A stretch of DNA of 64,000 bases from Amia ocellicauda (Eukaryota; Chordata; Actinopteri; Amiiformes; Amiidae). Of this stretch, positions 21,301-31,500 are shown one piece after another (position 1 is the first letter of the stretch; each line of letters begins with the position of its first letter). The translations under genes and the position numbers were made by a program. The stretch lies in contig NC_089860.1 in assembly GCF_036373705.1 (NCBI RefSeq), positions 36,734,921 through 36,798,920 on the forward strand. The letters are read 5' to 3'. The notes beneath the pieces were generated by a model. The model was not told the origin of the DNA. It did not search any database and saw nothing but the letters and a program-made list of their open reading frames with translations.

Positions 21301-22313
21301 TTTGGCCACACGGTGATCACTACTGATGCAAAAACTCGCTCTGGGTTTTCCCAGGCTTGTGGTTTCAGAAACCGCGGTTTAATTTCTGCTCTGTACCAGC
21401 AGACTGCAAATGGAAAGCAAGGGGTACCTGCAGTAGTCTTTAATGTGAACCCTTCTCTTGCAGAACCGGCTTGGGCCGGCCTTGCTGCTTGTGGTCCATT
21501 ATAACAGCGGGAAGTCGTTCTCGGAGATGCTCAGACTGGTAAGTCACAGGTCCACTATAACTAGTGATAGTTTTTGAATAAGATGTTTGTCCGAGCACCA
21601 GGTTCAGAAGCCCCGTCTATCGTGGGTGCGATCTGGGAGTATCTCCACTACCAGGCCCATCCCAGGCACCCTGGGATGGGCCTGGTAGTGAGGAGACTCT
21701 TGTGCTGATGGAGAACCCAGCCTTGTAATCTTGGGCAGTTCAAATGCACTGCGTTCTGGAGAAACTGCTGAGAATCGTCTTGAACTACAGGCTTCAGTGC
21801 CGCCGCACGCTTTCCAAGGATCGGGGCTGACCGTAGCCTCTGATTCTCCAAGAGCGTGCCAGAGCAACGGGGGGTCTTTGACAGTCCAGTCCGGTCCTTG
21901 TCTGGTGCCGTCACTCTACTCTCCCACACTTAACCCCCTCTGTGCTGGAGCCCGGTCCCATGTGACCAGTAATCTGCTTCTCCAGGAGACTCTGGCTAAC
22001 TAACTCTCCCTCTCTGTGCAGGTGTTGGACTGGCGCACCCTGTCTGTTGCTGAACTGGACCCCTCACTCTGAGGTAAGCTCGACCTGCTTAGACCATTTT
22101 CTTGTAATGCCAGGCTGTTCTGTGAGTTCTGGCCCAGTCGAAGCCCTGCCCAGGGCTCTGCTGACCGGTGATGACACCCTACACAGTTGTGGACTGCTGG
22201 ATGATGCTTGCGGATATGGGACTGAGGGCAGCAGAGTCCTGGTACTGGGTCAGAGTGAGAATGGGCTCGAGTGTTGTCTCATCCCTGACACTGCTTGTAT
22301 CTGTGCTACACAG
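18341..22313 (+). CDS. Gene 2, unit 1: fragments of an unrecognised gene (possibly broken)
   Basis: Three coding pieces with good splice sites. Exon 18341-18402 starts at a well-placed ATG in GC-rich DNA (MDGNLSSEISESGELLPLRS) and ends before GTAAGT in phase 2. Exon 21464-21538 (acceptor TTCTCTTGCAG) reads, in its natural-looking frame, NRLGPALLLVVHYNSGKSFS and then EMLRL. Exon 22022-22072 continues VLDWRTLSVAELDPSL and stops. The second and third fit together in phase 0, but the first ends in phase 2. So at least one exon between them is missing or unseen, or the first exon belongs elsewhere. Direct joining gives a different open frame of about 70 codons, rich in Cys, Trp and Arg. A LINE fragment and a Tc1 element occupy the 3-kb gap. 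Function unknown. Confidence 0.45.
18540..18650. repeat. Fragment of a dispersed fish repeat, unit 1
   Basis: Contains ACCAGGGGTTCCCAGCCCTG followed by GTCCCGGAGGAGCCCCTGCC, which I recognise from memory as a motif found in many places in fish genomes. Class not assigned. It directly precedes the LINE fragment. The unit 2 copy is at 49250-49360. Confidence 0.4.
18657..19290 (+). mobile_element. LINE reverse-transcriptase fragment, unit 1
   Basis: Open frame 18657-19103 contains LDFQKAFDKVPHQRL, GDPQGSVLGPVLFLIYINDL and KFADDTKI, the RT fingers and the FADD catalytic motif of non-LTR retrotransposons, followed by WADTWQMKFNVDKCK. The frame then shifts near 19100 to a piece reading KKANRMLGYI...ALVRAHLD, the typical region after the RT palm. 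The endonuclease and the 3' end are missing. It looks CR1/Jockey-like, clade not assigned. Dead copy. Confidence 0.85.
19801..20627 (-). mobile_element. Short Tc1/mariner element with transposase C-terminal domain, unit 1
   Basis: Ends TACACTCAACTAAAGGATTA (19801) and TAATCCTTTAGGTGAGTGTA (20627) are inverted repeats flanked by TA, as in Tc1 elements. The minus-strand frame 20512-19835 (225 aa) has SDESRF, QQDNAPCH and, 34 residues on, NPIEHLWD, the DD34E triad of Tc1 transposases, and it is uninterrupted. The N-terminal DNA-binding domains are missing, and the element is about 830 bp where full ones are larger. It is an internally deleted, non-autonomous copy in the gap of gene 2. Confidence 0.9.
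20628..21463. other. Gene 2 intron region, no further feature seen, unit 1
   Basis: No exon with good splice sites, repeat or RNA gene recognised. The unit 2 equivalent, 51338-52172, differs by one indel near 51590. Confidence 0.4.
21646..21690. other. Perfect 21-bp hairpin in gene 2 intron, unit 1
   Basis: CACTACCAGGCCCATCCCAGG at 21646-21666 and its exact reverse complement at 21670-21690, with a 3-base loop. Function unknown. Confidence 0.8.
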
Positions 22314-22412
22314 GGTGTGGACACGGCGCCTCGGTGACTGAGCTGCCTGGTCCGAAGGAAGCGTCTGATCTGTGCGGTTGTGTGCTTTAATAAAACTACA
22401 TTATTCTGAAAC
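22314..22412 (+). other. Gene 2 3' UTR exon with poly(A) signal, unit 1
   Basis: Just after the stop at 22072 there is a donor (GAG|GTAAGC at 22074). An acceptor CTACACAG ends at 22313, and AATAAA at 22389-22394 closes the gene. An intron one base after the stop should not trigger nonsense-mediated decay. Confidence 0.5.
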
Positions 22413-23630
22413 CATGGTCTTGTCTTGTTAATGAAATGTTAAGCAACAGGTTTTCTGCAAACTGTGACAGAAACTGGGAGGCCTGCTGGTAATGCATGGG
22501 ACCTGCTGGAAATTAGATTTTAAAAGCTGCCAATGCATTCTCAAATTTACATTGTATGCCTAGAGACCAGTGTTAAGACGTAAAATCCATTGCACATTCT
22601 TGGGCTCTTCAAACCTACCAGCAACTGCTTCCAAAACCTCCTGCACCAAATTCTCCATGGTTGGCAGCTGGCTAGAACCCCTGGAAACAAAAACTAAATG
22701 AACCAGTTTAAGTGCCCTTGGCAGAGTAGCCACTATGACAAAGGTTAAAATATATATATATATTTCTATGCTGTCACTAAAGCTGTTCAGGATCAACTGC
22801 TACACAATACTATGGTTGGAAATGGAGTGAATTACTTCAATTGAATTGTGATCTAAAAGCTCAGAAAACATTGACTGACTAAGCAACACTTCACCTGCTG
22901 TTACACAACCTCCAGTCTTCACACAATCGCAAGCCTAATCATTTGTTACTGATTTGATGGTATAGGGATGTGCATTTGTGCTCCGAGATACCAGTGGGAA
23001 TATTCATGTGCAGTTTTTTTCAGATGAATCGTGTCACTTTATTTCACAGATGTTTAGGAATTACAGCTACAGTGAACAAATCTACCACAAAAGGTCAAAT
23101 ACGCAGACTTTGTCCTCCCTGCCAAGGAACTATTTAGAAATGAGAGATTGGTGATCATGTTTAACTTGTCTTCAAACATTTGTTCACTATGCTTTAGTGT
23201 GCAGTGTAAATTGCTCTCCTAATGAAGCAGGTTTGTGATGATCTAGAAACAATAAAATCAACACATTGTGAGGCAATTAAGGGTTCTACATGAAATCAAA
23301 AATGTTTTTCTGCAAATAATTGAACCGTGAAAAGAGGAATCCCAGCTTAATGAACATGCGAAAGGTGACGTTTGAGAAAATGTAATGTTTTCGTTCTCTC
23401 TAGTGGATGACGAGACTAAACTGGAGACTGGTTTTTGTGTTGGGTGCTGACCTTGAGACATTGCACACCAATATAACTTAAAACTTGAAGTACAATATTT
23501 GTATTTGCAAAGCAAACTTGTCAAGAGCCATTAAATTGACTTAAATAAGCTCCTACATAACTCAAGAAATTGTATCCACAAAGGGGTGTTTTTGGTTTTA
23601 TTAGAGATTCCCTGCATAGATTAATATGGG
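22413..23630. other. Downstream of gene 2, no gene seen, unit 1
   Basis: Includes a short (TA)n run near 22748 and no recognisable gene. The unit 2 equivalent is 53122-54339. Confidence 0.4.
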
Positions 23631-23838
23631 GTGCCAAATGTATAACAGCACACCCTTTTTTCAAGTGTCTTTTCACAAATTTAAGTTAAACCTTGTTTTT
23701 TTTTCCACATTTAGTAAATACTTAAGCCATATATAAATATAAATGTAAAATATAAATTTAAAACTTAAATGTAAATGTTAAATATAAATGTTAAATGTGC
23801 AGTTTGCAAAATAAATATAAAGCTAACATGCAAATAAT
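23631..23838 (-). repeat. Left arm of inverted repeat around the minisatellite segment, unit 1
   Basis: Reverse complement of this arm matches 26586-26767 along about 190 bases. Shared blocks include GCAGTTTGCAAAATAAATAT, CCACATTTAGTAAATA and GCCAAATGT. The arms bound a segment of about 3.1 kb holding the minisatellite, a unique stretch, a 51-bp tandem repeat and the GC-rich region. Confidence 0.8.
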
Positions 23839-23897
23839 GTCTCGTGCCTCTGGTCAGTCAGCCTCTCAGCAGTGGACGGGGTGTAATGCCTTAATGG

Positions 23898-25755
23898 TGG
23901 CAGTGTAGTGACAGTGTAGTGTATTGTAGTGTTTTGTACTGTAGTGCAGTGACAGTGTAGTGTATTGTACTGTAGTGCAGTGACAGTGTAGTGACAGTGT
24001 AGTGTATTGTACTGTAGTGCAGTGACAGTGTAGTGTATTGTAGTGTATTGTACTGTAGTGCAGTGACAGTGTAGTGTATTGTAGTGTAGTGACAGTGTAT
24101 TGTAGTGCAGTGACAGTGTAGTGTATTGTAGTGTATTGTACTGCAGTGTATTGACAGTGTAGTGTAGTGTATTGTAGTGCAGTGACAGTGTAGTGTCGTG
24201 TACTGTAGTGTAGTGACAGTGTAGTGTACTGTAGTGTAGTGACAGTGTAGTGTAGTGTATTGCAGTGTAGTGACAGTGTAGTGTATTGCAGTGCAGTGAC
24301 AGTGTAGTGTAGTATATTGTAGTGCAGTGACAGTGTAGTGTAGTGTATTGTAGTGCAGTGACAGTGTAGTGTATTGTAGTGTATTGTACTGTAGTGTAGT
24401 GACAGTGTAGTGTATTGTAGTGCAGTGACAGTGTAGTGTATTGTACTGTAGTGTAGTGACAGTACAGTGTATTGTACTGTAGTGCAGTGACAGTGTAGTG
24501 TAGTGTATTGCAGTGTAGTGACAGTGTAGTGTATTGTAGTGCAGTGACAGTGTAGTGTAGTGTATTGCAGTGTAGTGACAGTGTAGTGTATTGTAGTGCA
24601 GTGACAGTGTAGTGTAGTGTATTGCAGTGTAGTGACAGTGTAGTGTATTGCAGTGCAGTGACAGTGTAGTGTAGTATATTGTAGTGCAGTGACAGTGTAG
24701 TGTAGTGTATTGTAGTGCAGTGACAGTGTAGTGTATTGTAGTGTATTGTACTGTAGTGTAGTGACAGTGTAGTGTATTGTAGTGCAGTGACAGTGTAGTG
24801 TATTGTACTGTAGTGCAGTGACAGTGTAGTGTATTGTACTGTAGTGCAGTGACAGTGTAGTGACAGTGTAGTGTATTGTACTGTAGTGCAGTGACAGTGT
24901 AGTGTATTGTAGTGTATTGTACTGTAGTGCAGTGACAGTGTAGTGTATTGTAGTGCAGTGACAGTGTAGTGTATTGTAGTGTATTGTACTGCAGTGTATT
25001 GACAGTGTAGTGTAGTGTATTGTAGTGCAGTGACAGTGTAGTGTTGTGTACTGTAGTGTAGTGACAGTGTAGTGTACTGTAGTGTAGTGACAGTGTAGTG
25101 TAGTGTATTGCAGTGTAGTGACAGTGTAGTGTATTGCAGTGCAGTGACAGTGTAGTGTAGTATATTGTAGTGCAGTGACAGTGTAGTGTAGTGTATTGTA
25201 GTGCAGTGACAGTGTAGTGTATTGTAGTGTATTGTACTGTAGTGTAGTGACAGTGTAGTGTATTGTAGTGCAGTGACAGTGTAGTGTATTGTATTGTAGT
25301 GTAGTGACAGTGCAGTGTATTGTACTGTAGTGCAGTGACAGTGTAGTGTAGTGTATTGCAGTGTAGTGACAGTGTAGTGTATTGTAGTGCAGTGACAGTG
25401 TAGTGTAGTGTATTGCAGTGTAGTGTATTGTAGTGCAGTGACAGTGTAGTGTATTGTAGTGTATTGTACTGTAGTGTAGTGACAGTGTAGTGTAGTGTAG
25501 TGTATCGTAGTGCAGTGACAGTGTAGTGTATTGTAGTGTATTGTACTGTAGTGTAGTGACAGTGTAGTGTATTGTACTGTAGTGCAGTGACAGTGTAGTG
25601 TAGTGTATTGCAGTGTAGTGACAGTGTAGTGTATTGTAGTGCAGTGACAGTGTAGTGTATTGCAGTGCAGTGACAGTGTAGTGTAGTGACAGTGTAGTGT
25701 AGTGTAGTGTAGTGTATTGTAGTGCAGTGACAGTGTAGTGACAGTGTAGTGACAG
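23898..25755. repeat. GTAGT-type minisatellite, unit 1 (about 1.86 kb)
   Basis: Built from 5-base words (AGTGT, ATTGT, ACTGT, AGTGC, AGTGA) in varying order, with a recurring CAGTGACAGTGTAGTG core that forms longer repeats. Its reverse complement contains none of the three stop codons, so all minus frames stay open for over 600 codons. That is a composition effect, not a gene. Confidence 0.95.
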
Positions 25756-26126
25756 CGGGTCCAGTGTATAATGTGTCTGTTATTAAGAGAGAGATCCTGT
25801 CCGCACACAGCACTGAAAGGAAACAAAGTTAGACATTTATTTATTTGTGGAATCAGGTCTTAAAGGCTGAAGAGAAAAAACAGCTATTCAGTTCATCAGC
25901 GCTTAGGAAGCGCAGCTCACAAGCCCAGTGTTTCTGTTATGAGATTAACTTCGGGGAAATTAAAAACATGTTGAAAATTCATCAATGCACATCTTACGAG
26001 GCATTCTCAATTAAACTATCTGAATCTCACGATCCCTCCTATATTGAGTGTTTTATACACGAGTATCCCACAATGCATCTGGTTACAGGCATGACCGGCC
26101 ATTATCACAGTGCGCTGGTTCAGTGA
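25756..26126. other. Conserved unique stretch after the minisatellite, unit 1
   Basis: An open frame without clear features runs to 26126 (93 codons without a good start). It has one amino-acid difference from unit 2 (KIH versus KLH). No domain recognised and not called a gene. The unit 2 equivalent is 56491-56861. Confidence 0.35.
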
Positions 26127-26274
26127 GTGACCACTGGTGACCAGGACTGAGTGATATTTATTATAAATACAATATGAGTGACCACTGACGACCAGCACTG
26201 GGTGATATTTATTATAAATACAATATGACCACTGATGACTAGCACTGGGTGATATTTATTATAAATACAATATG
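26127..26274. repeat. Three-copy tandem repeat of about 51 bp, unit 1
   Basis: Unit contains GTGACCACTG, CCAGCACTGGGTGATATTTA and TTATAAATACAATATGA. The third copy is slightly shorter. Confidence 0.9.
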
Positions 26275-26366
26275 CTGGTGTGATGGTGGCCAGTGTCTCA
26301 AAGGGGAAACGACTCTCTGCCAGTTTATACTCAAACCCTGGCTGCTGCTCCGCTGGCCGCTCACTG

Positions 26367-26595
26367 TATATAAAGTCCTGCACTGACCCTCCCGCCGCTT
26401 TCTTAGTCCGATGATTGTTGTTAATTCAGTTTTTACTGGGAGCCAGTGTATGAGCCCATACCAGTGTCCACTCAGTGGTCAGTGACCTGCAGCTCCACTG
26501 ACCGCATCACGGAAACGCAGCTGCCATTACAGGTCACTGAAGCCCCGCCCACTGCTAGAGGCGGGGCGGTCCGGGGGGCGGGGCGTTATTTGCAT
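26367..26595 (+). promoter_or_regulatory. TATA/GC-box/octamer region at unit end, unit 1
   Basis: TATATAAAG at 26367-26375, then GC boxes at about 26543-26550, 26564-26569 and 26573-26585, and an octamer ATTTGCAT at 26588-26595. A strong donor (GAG|GTAAGT) follows near 26824. This could be a promoter with a non-coding first exon feeding gene 1 of the next unit. Inferred. Confidence 0.4.
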
Positions 26596-26767
26596 GTGAG
26601 CTTTATATTTATTTTGCAAACTGCGCATTTATCATTTAGATTTAACATTTATATTAATATTTAACATTTAGATTTATATACGGCTTAATTATTTACTAAA
26701 TGTGGAAAAAAAACACCAGGTTTAACTTAAATGTGTGAAAAAAGTGCACTGTTTTACATTTGGCGCC
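26586..26767 (+). repeat. Right arm of inverted repeat, unit 1/unit 2 boundary
   Basis: Partner of 23631-23838. It lies across the position where window base 1 repeats, so the window begins inside the equivalent arm (1-161). Confidence 0.8.
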
Positions 26768-27686
26768 GACAGATTGAACTAATATTTCCCAAAGGAGAAT
26801 TGCTGGCAAAAAAGGTCCATGTGAGGTAAGTCTTTTCCAGAGGTTAGTGTCAATTGCTGGTTTGTTGGTCAAGCCCTGCCTTTGCCAAATGTTCAACACA
26901 TGTACATATTTGTCTGTTTAAGAAAAAAGGGCCAATCATGTGTAAGAATAGAGCAGACACTAATTCAATCATATATCAATTAACTAATTCAACAACTTCA
27001 CAAATGGCATTTTCTGCACAAGAGAACGATCTGCCCGCTGAAATCTGAAATTGGGGTTTTCTTAACATTTTGAGCCACACTGACGCCTGGAGGCTGCAAT
27101 ACAGGTGAACATTTGAATTATTGGACACGTGTATACAACAGGGTTAAATGCTACTACCGATCAAAACCAGCGACCACTGTAGAGCCAATTATGCATTTTA
27201 TAAAAAAATTGAGCTTCAGAGTGTTTTGCATTATATTTCTGGTAATTTCACGACCCTTTAGTGTCACTTCTCTTTCGTAGAAAAGGAGTTTGCCACTATA
27301 AGGGTGGGTTACATGTATAGGTTAGCCTATGTTCTTGTGTTGATTTGATCACATTTCAGCATTTTAAATACATAAAGGTGTGATTGGGATTAGTATGAAA
27401 TGTAGAAAAACAACAGACTCGTTATATTGCATGTGTGTTCCTTAATTATAATGAATGCTAGGCAACATCTGATAATAATATTAATACATTATACACAAAT
27501 CAGCGAAGTGAATTAAACCATTAGATTTCATCCATCATTGCGTGTTTTCGAATGATTTCTATACTGGTGTCATTGTATAATTTGCTAACAATAACAACTA
27601 GACGTCTCTCGAAGATCACAATAGTCTTTTTTGTTTTGTGTTATCTGCGCAGAATATACACAGTTATATATTTTAAGTTTAATATA

Positions 27687-27721
27687 ACATTATATATATA
27701 TTATATATTATTATTATTATT

Positions 27722-27763
<42 letters not shown>
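27687..27763. repeat. (ATT)n/(AAT)n microsatellite, unit 2
   Basis: Same locus as the unit 1 microsatellite, with fewer ATT and AAT units. Confidence 0.9.
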
Positions 27764-27764
<1 letters not shown>

Positions 27765-28071
27765 TTTCTTGGCAGACGCCCTTATCCAGGGCGACTTAAA
27801 CATAAGTGCAAAACAAAGTACAAAAATACAGTTCAATAAAGGCATCAATCATTACAAATTCAATTTAACTAAAACACAGCATTTTACAACTTCCAATTTA
27901 CACAAGTAAGTACAGTAAGTGAGGTCCTACATCCTGGACGGTAAAGCTAAGTCCTGTCAAGATGTAGAGTCACAGTCAAGGGCTACGGGAAAGGGAGCAA
28001 GGAGGAAAACAAATCGAAAACAAGAAGCATAATAAAGTAGTAGTAGACCTAGTAGTAGTAGTAGTAGTAGT
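27765..28071. repeat. Interspersed repeat plus (GTA)n, unit 2
   Basis: Copy of the unit 1 element, with the same start after the AAT run and a GTA run at its end. Confidence 0.45.
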
Positions 28072-28380
28072 ATAAAAACGTTGTTAAAATGACCCATGTT
28101 CTAACTTTAACATTCAACTTTGACATTTAGTGCATTCACGCACAAGGCTATTCAGCATGTCTTATAGAAAGGCGTCCAATGACGCTGTACAGTATATAAA
28201 CATAGAAGCAAACGGATATTTTTATTTTATGATGGCCGTGCTCTTTATGATTCGTAATAGATGTAAATTACGACCTTTGAGTGATACATAATTTCCGTGT
28301 GGGTTTAAATTGTAATTTATTCTATTATATGTTTAAAACGCTATTATCAGTGTGCTGTAAGGCATCGAGGTCTTTGTTAC

Positions 28381-28429
28381 GTCATGTATTCGAAACAGGG
28401 CATTGCGTCTTTTCGCCATTATGACGTCA
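28381..28429 (+). promoter_or_regulatory. Two CRE-like sites upstream of gene 1, unit 2
   Basis: Same arrangement as unit 1, with TGACGTCA at 28422-28429 and the upstream ACGTCA half site kept. Confidence 0.5.
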
Positions 28430-28509
28430 TGGTGGTTCTCGAACACCTTAGACTATAAGTTTGTGAGCACAGCTAATACTCATACTAAATGTGCTACTGT
28501 CCAGTGAAG

Positions 28510-31500
28510 ATGGATTTGAAGTCGATGTTGCCATACACTGTCCCTGGAGCTGTGCTGGCGGCTGTCGCGTGGCAGTGCTACAAGACACCCCAAAACAAAA
28601 ACAAAGTGGACGATTCTGCAGGTGGGTCATAAACCTTAGAATTGTTTCATCATCTCTTTGTCTAATGCTATTGCTTGTGTTGTAAAGAAGACTCTGAACC
28701 TTCCTGTACCATTGCCAACAAGTCTAGCTAATTACACCTTGCAAAACAAAATTAAACATACAAAGGTCCATTACTTGTCCACCATCTTTAGTCTCCACCT
28801 TACAAGAGTTTCCTGTCAATTGCTCTTGCTCCTCCAAGTCTTAAAATTTGAAACATCCTTCTGCAGCACCTTGCACACAATCAGTGAACAGTCTTCATGT
28901 GTAACTGCAAATTAGTGCTGTCAAAAAGCTTTTGTTTTTAAGATGAAAACAGGGTTTTTACTTTTGTACAACCCAAATGTTAGCACAATGCATATCAAAT
29001 GTTCAACAGTCTCATTATGGTGTCTTTGTGGTGTGTGTGTAGAATTTATTAATCTGAACTCTCCAGCACAGGTGGCAGAGGGGACCACGGAGGTCTGATG
29101 CCAGAGCTCAGCAGCTCAGTAAGGGCCAGGTCAGCTCAGGCTGCATGTGGTGAATGTAGCTGGGACAGTGCACACTCCCCTGCTTCACTAGCCTATGTGG
29201 AAATGTGCCCCCCCCACGCCTGTGTCATGCTTCAGGGCAGAGCGGGGCCCTGAAGCTTTGTGTTGACTGTACACTGTGTTGTTTGCAGGCTCCGATGTGC
29301 AGACCATGCCAGCAGAGGAGATCGCCGGCTGCGCCAGCCAAGCCACACGGGCGCAGACACCAGATCCCAACATCCAGGAGGCCATGGTTCCCAAGGTGAG
29401 AACGTCTGAAGGGAGGCCAGAGAATCTGAGGACGGCTAGAAGGGAAACTGACGCTTAGGAGATTGAGGAGGAATCAGGCTGCTTCACTGGGGAGCTCACT
29501 GCCTAACCTTCCCATGTTGAAACCCAGGCTATTGTCAGTACCCCAGGCTACTAGAGGCTGGTGAAGAGGTAGTGGTGCCACCTGATCCACAGGCTGGGGA
29601 TGAGGTGTGTAGCCAAGATACACAATAATAGCTTGACTGGAGAGAGAAGCAGAAGACTCAGTGCATTCAGGACTGTGACACCCTTTTGTGTGCGTCTGTC
29701 TGGTGTATGTCAGCTGTAATTGTGTGTCTCCGTGTGTGTCTGTCCATCCACAGGAGGAGCTCTGCACACTGCAAAAGAGCCATGATGAAGCCCTGGAGAC
29801 AGTGCGCGCCATGGAGGGCCAGCTGGAGACCCTCCAACGTGACATGAATGAATTGCGGCTCACCCTACAAAACGCAGAAGAGGACAGGAGCATGGTAAGG
29901 AGGGCAGGGCTGTATCCTTGCAATCATCATTTCACTGTATTTTAGGCCGTACAGAAGATGTTGGTATATGCCACAATGTGTTTGAAGACTAGTATAGTCC
30001 TATACTATAGTTTTATGGATATTGTCCAACCCTAATGGTGAGAGAATCTCTCCTCACAGGCCCTCACACTCTCTATCTAACTCTGATTAAGCTCTTCTCG
30101 GTTGGAGCAAAAATCAAGTTGAGAGTTTTATCCCTGATATGTAATATAAAGGTCAAATCAGCTGTTTTGGAATCCAGCAGTGTGTGGAACGGGCCTGTTC
30201 TCTTGTGTTGCAGGAGCTGCAGAGACACAGGCAGGAGAAGATGGAGCTGGAGGCTCAAGTCTGTGCTCATCAGGACAAAGAGACGCTCAGGAGGGTGAGT
30301 ACTGAAGGTTTCTGGTGATTTTGGTGTGTCCAGCGCAGCCCCGGATTCCCACAGTTAAAGTTATCGTGTAAGAAAACAAACCAGGAAAAACATCACAAAT
30401 GTTACAAGTTACCTCAAGGGCCTGGATGATTCTCAGTATAAATATAATAGTGTGACGGGGTGGGGTTGGGCAGAGGTCCCCGGCAGACAAGCGGGACCCC
30501 CCGTTTCATCCCACACAAAGCAACCTTCCATATAACTCCTGGGACTACGCCACCTTTAGGTTTATTATGGTGAGGGGAAACCCCTTACTATCCCAAGTAA
30601 CATGCAGTCGCCCACAGAGCCACCATGGACAGAATCAAATACACAATGTTTATTCATGATACACATTGAGACCAGATCCACATTTGCCTCATTCAAAAGG
30701 GAAAACAAATACTTGATACTCAACGAAAACACACAAACAATACAATCATACATCCATCTTCATAACCACTTATCCATGTGGGTCGAGGGGGACGCCAGAG
30801 CTGAACCCAGCAAACAGAGTTCGCAAGGTGGGAATACACCCAGGATGGGACACCAGTCCATTGCTGGGCACACACACACACACAGGACAAATTAGTGTGG
30901 CCAATCAACCTAACCAGCACAACTTTGGATGGGGGGAGAACATACAAACTCCACACAGACAGACACCCTGAGCCGATACTCGAACCCAGGAACCTTGGAG
31001 CTATGAGGCAGGAGCACTAACCACCGCACCACCATGCCACCCTACAACCATACATAGAAAACGAAATCCTTAGATTATTAAAAACACTCCTTCCCTTTCT
31101 TACGATAATGAGACTCAAGACAGACATACAAACTAAAGAGATCCCGTTTCCCTTCAGCTCCCTCCCTTTTCTCTTCATTCAGAGTCCTTTAAGCTGTCCT
31201 TCCTTCGCCCCCTCCATGGCTTCCTTTAGAATCCAGTGTCCACATAATAAGCAGTCCGTCTCATTCCGCCAGTGCAGCAAAGTCCAGGCACGGCACCCAC
31301 AGAGCCACCAGTAAATACAGCGCTTATTTCCCACCCGCATCTTCTAACAGCCCGATAACTACGACATGCTCCAATACAACTCTCCACATTGCCAAGGCCG
31401 CGCCATTTGACTACAGCACGCAGGGGAGGCCCGAGCTGTACCATGGCACTGTACTCTGCTTCCAGTCGCTCTCCTCGGAGCCCCCCGCCGACTGTCCTGA

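Larger units (their letters stand above)
1..26606. repeat. Tandem segmental duplication, unit 1 (5' end at or before window edge)
   Basis: Window base 1 aligns with 26607 and 57864, and the following sequence matches almost base for base through all three copies. Unit 1 holds one copy of gene 1 (8 intact exon pairs), the Tc1 palindrome, gene 2 fragments, the minisatellite and the unit-end GC-rich region. In the first 800 bases I see only about three differences from unit 2: base 78, one A-run length near 596, and a C/T near 738. It is shorter than unit 2 because unit 2 has one more 3.18-kb higher-order repeat, one more 0.93-kb exon module and a 522-bp insertion. Confidence 0.95.

Noticed and set aside
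24000..25700. Regular repeats as a CRISPR array
   Set aside because: The repeats are continuous 5-base words without unique spacers, in a vertebrate-type genome.
23823..25826. Minus-strand open frames of 640-667 codons (and 653-657 at 54575-56561)
   Set aside because: They lie wholly in the minisatellite, whose minus strand has no stop codons in any frame. The protein is a low-complexity repeat and two frames are equally open.
25845..26126. 93-codon frame MWNQVLKAEEKK... after the minisatellite
   Set aside because: No ATG start in good context, no splice signals and no recognisable domain. Conservation between units is explained by recent duplication.
26755..26775. TTGGCGCCGACAG resembling a retroviral primer-binding site
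   Set aside because: Only a short match, with no LTR ending beside it and no gag or pol downstream. It is the end of an inverted-repeat arm.
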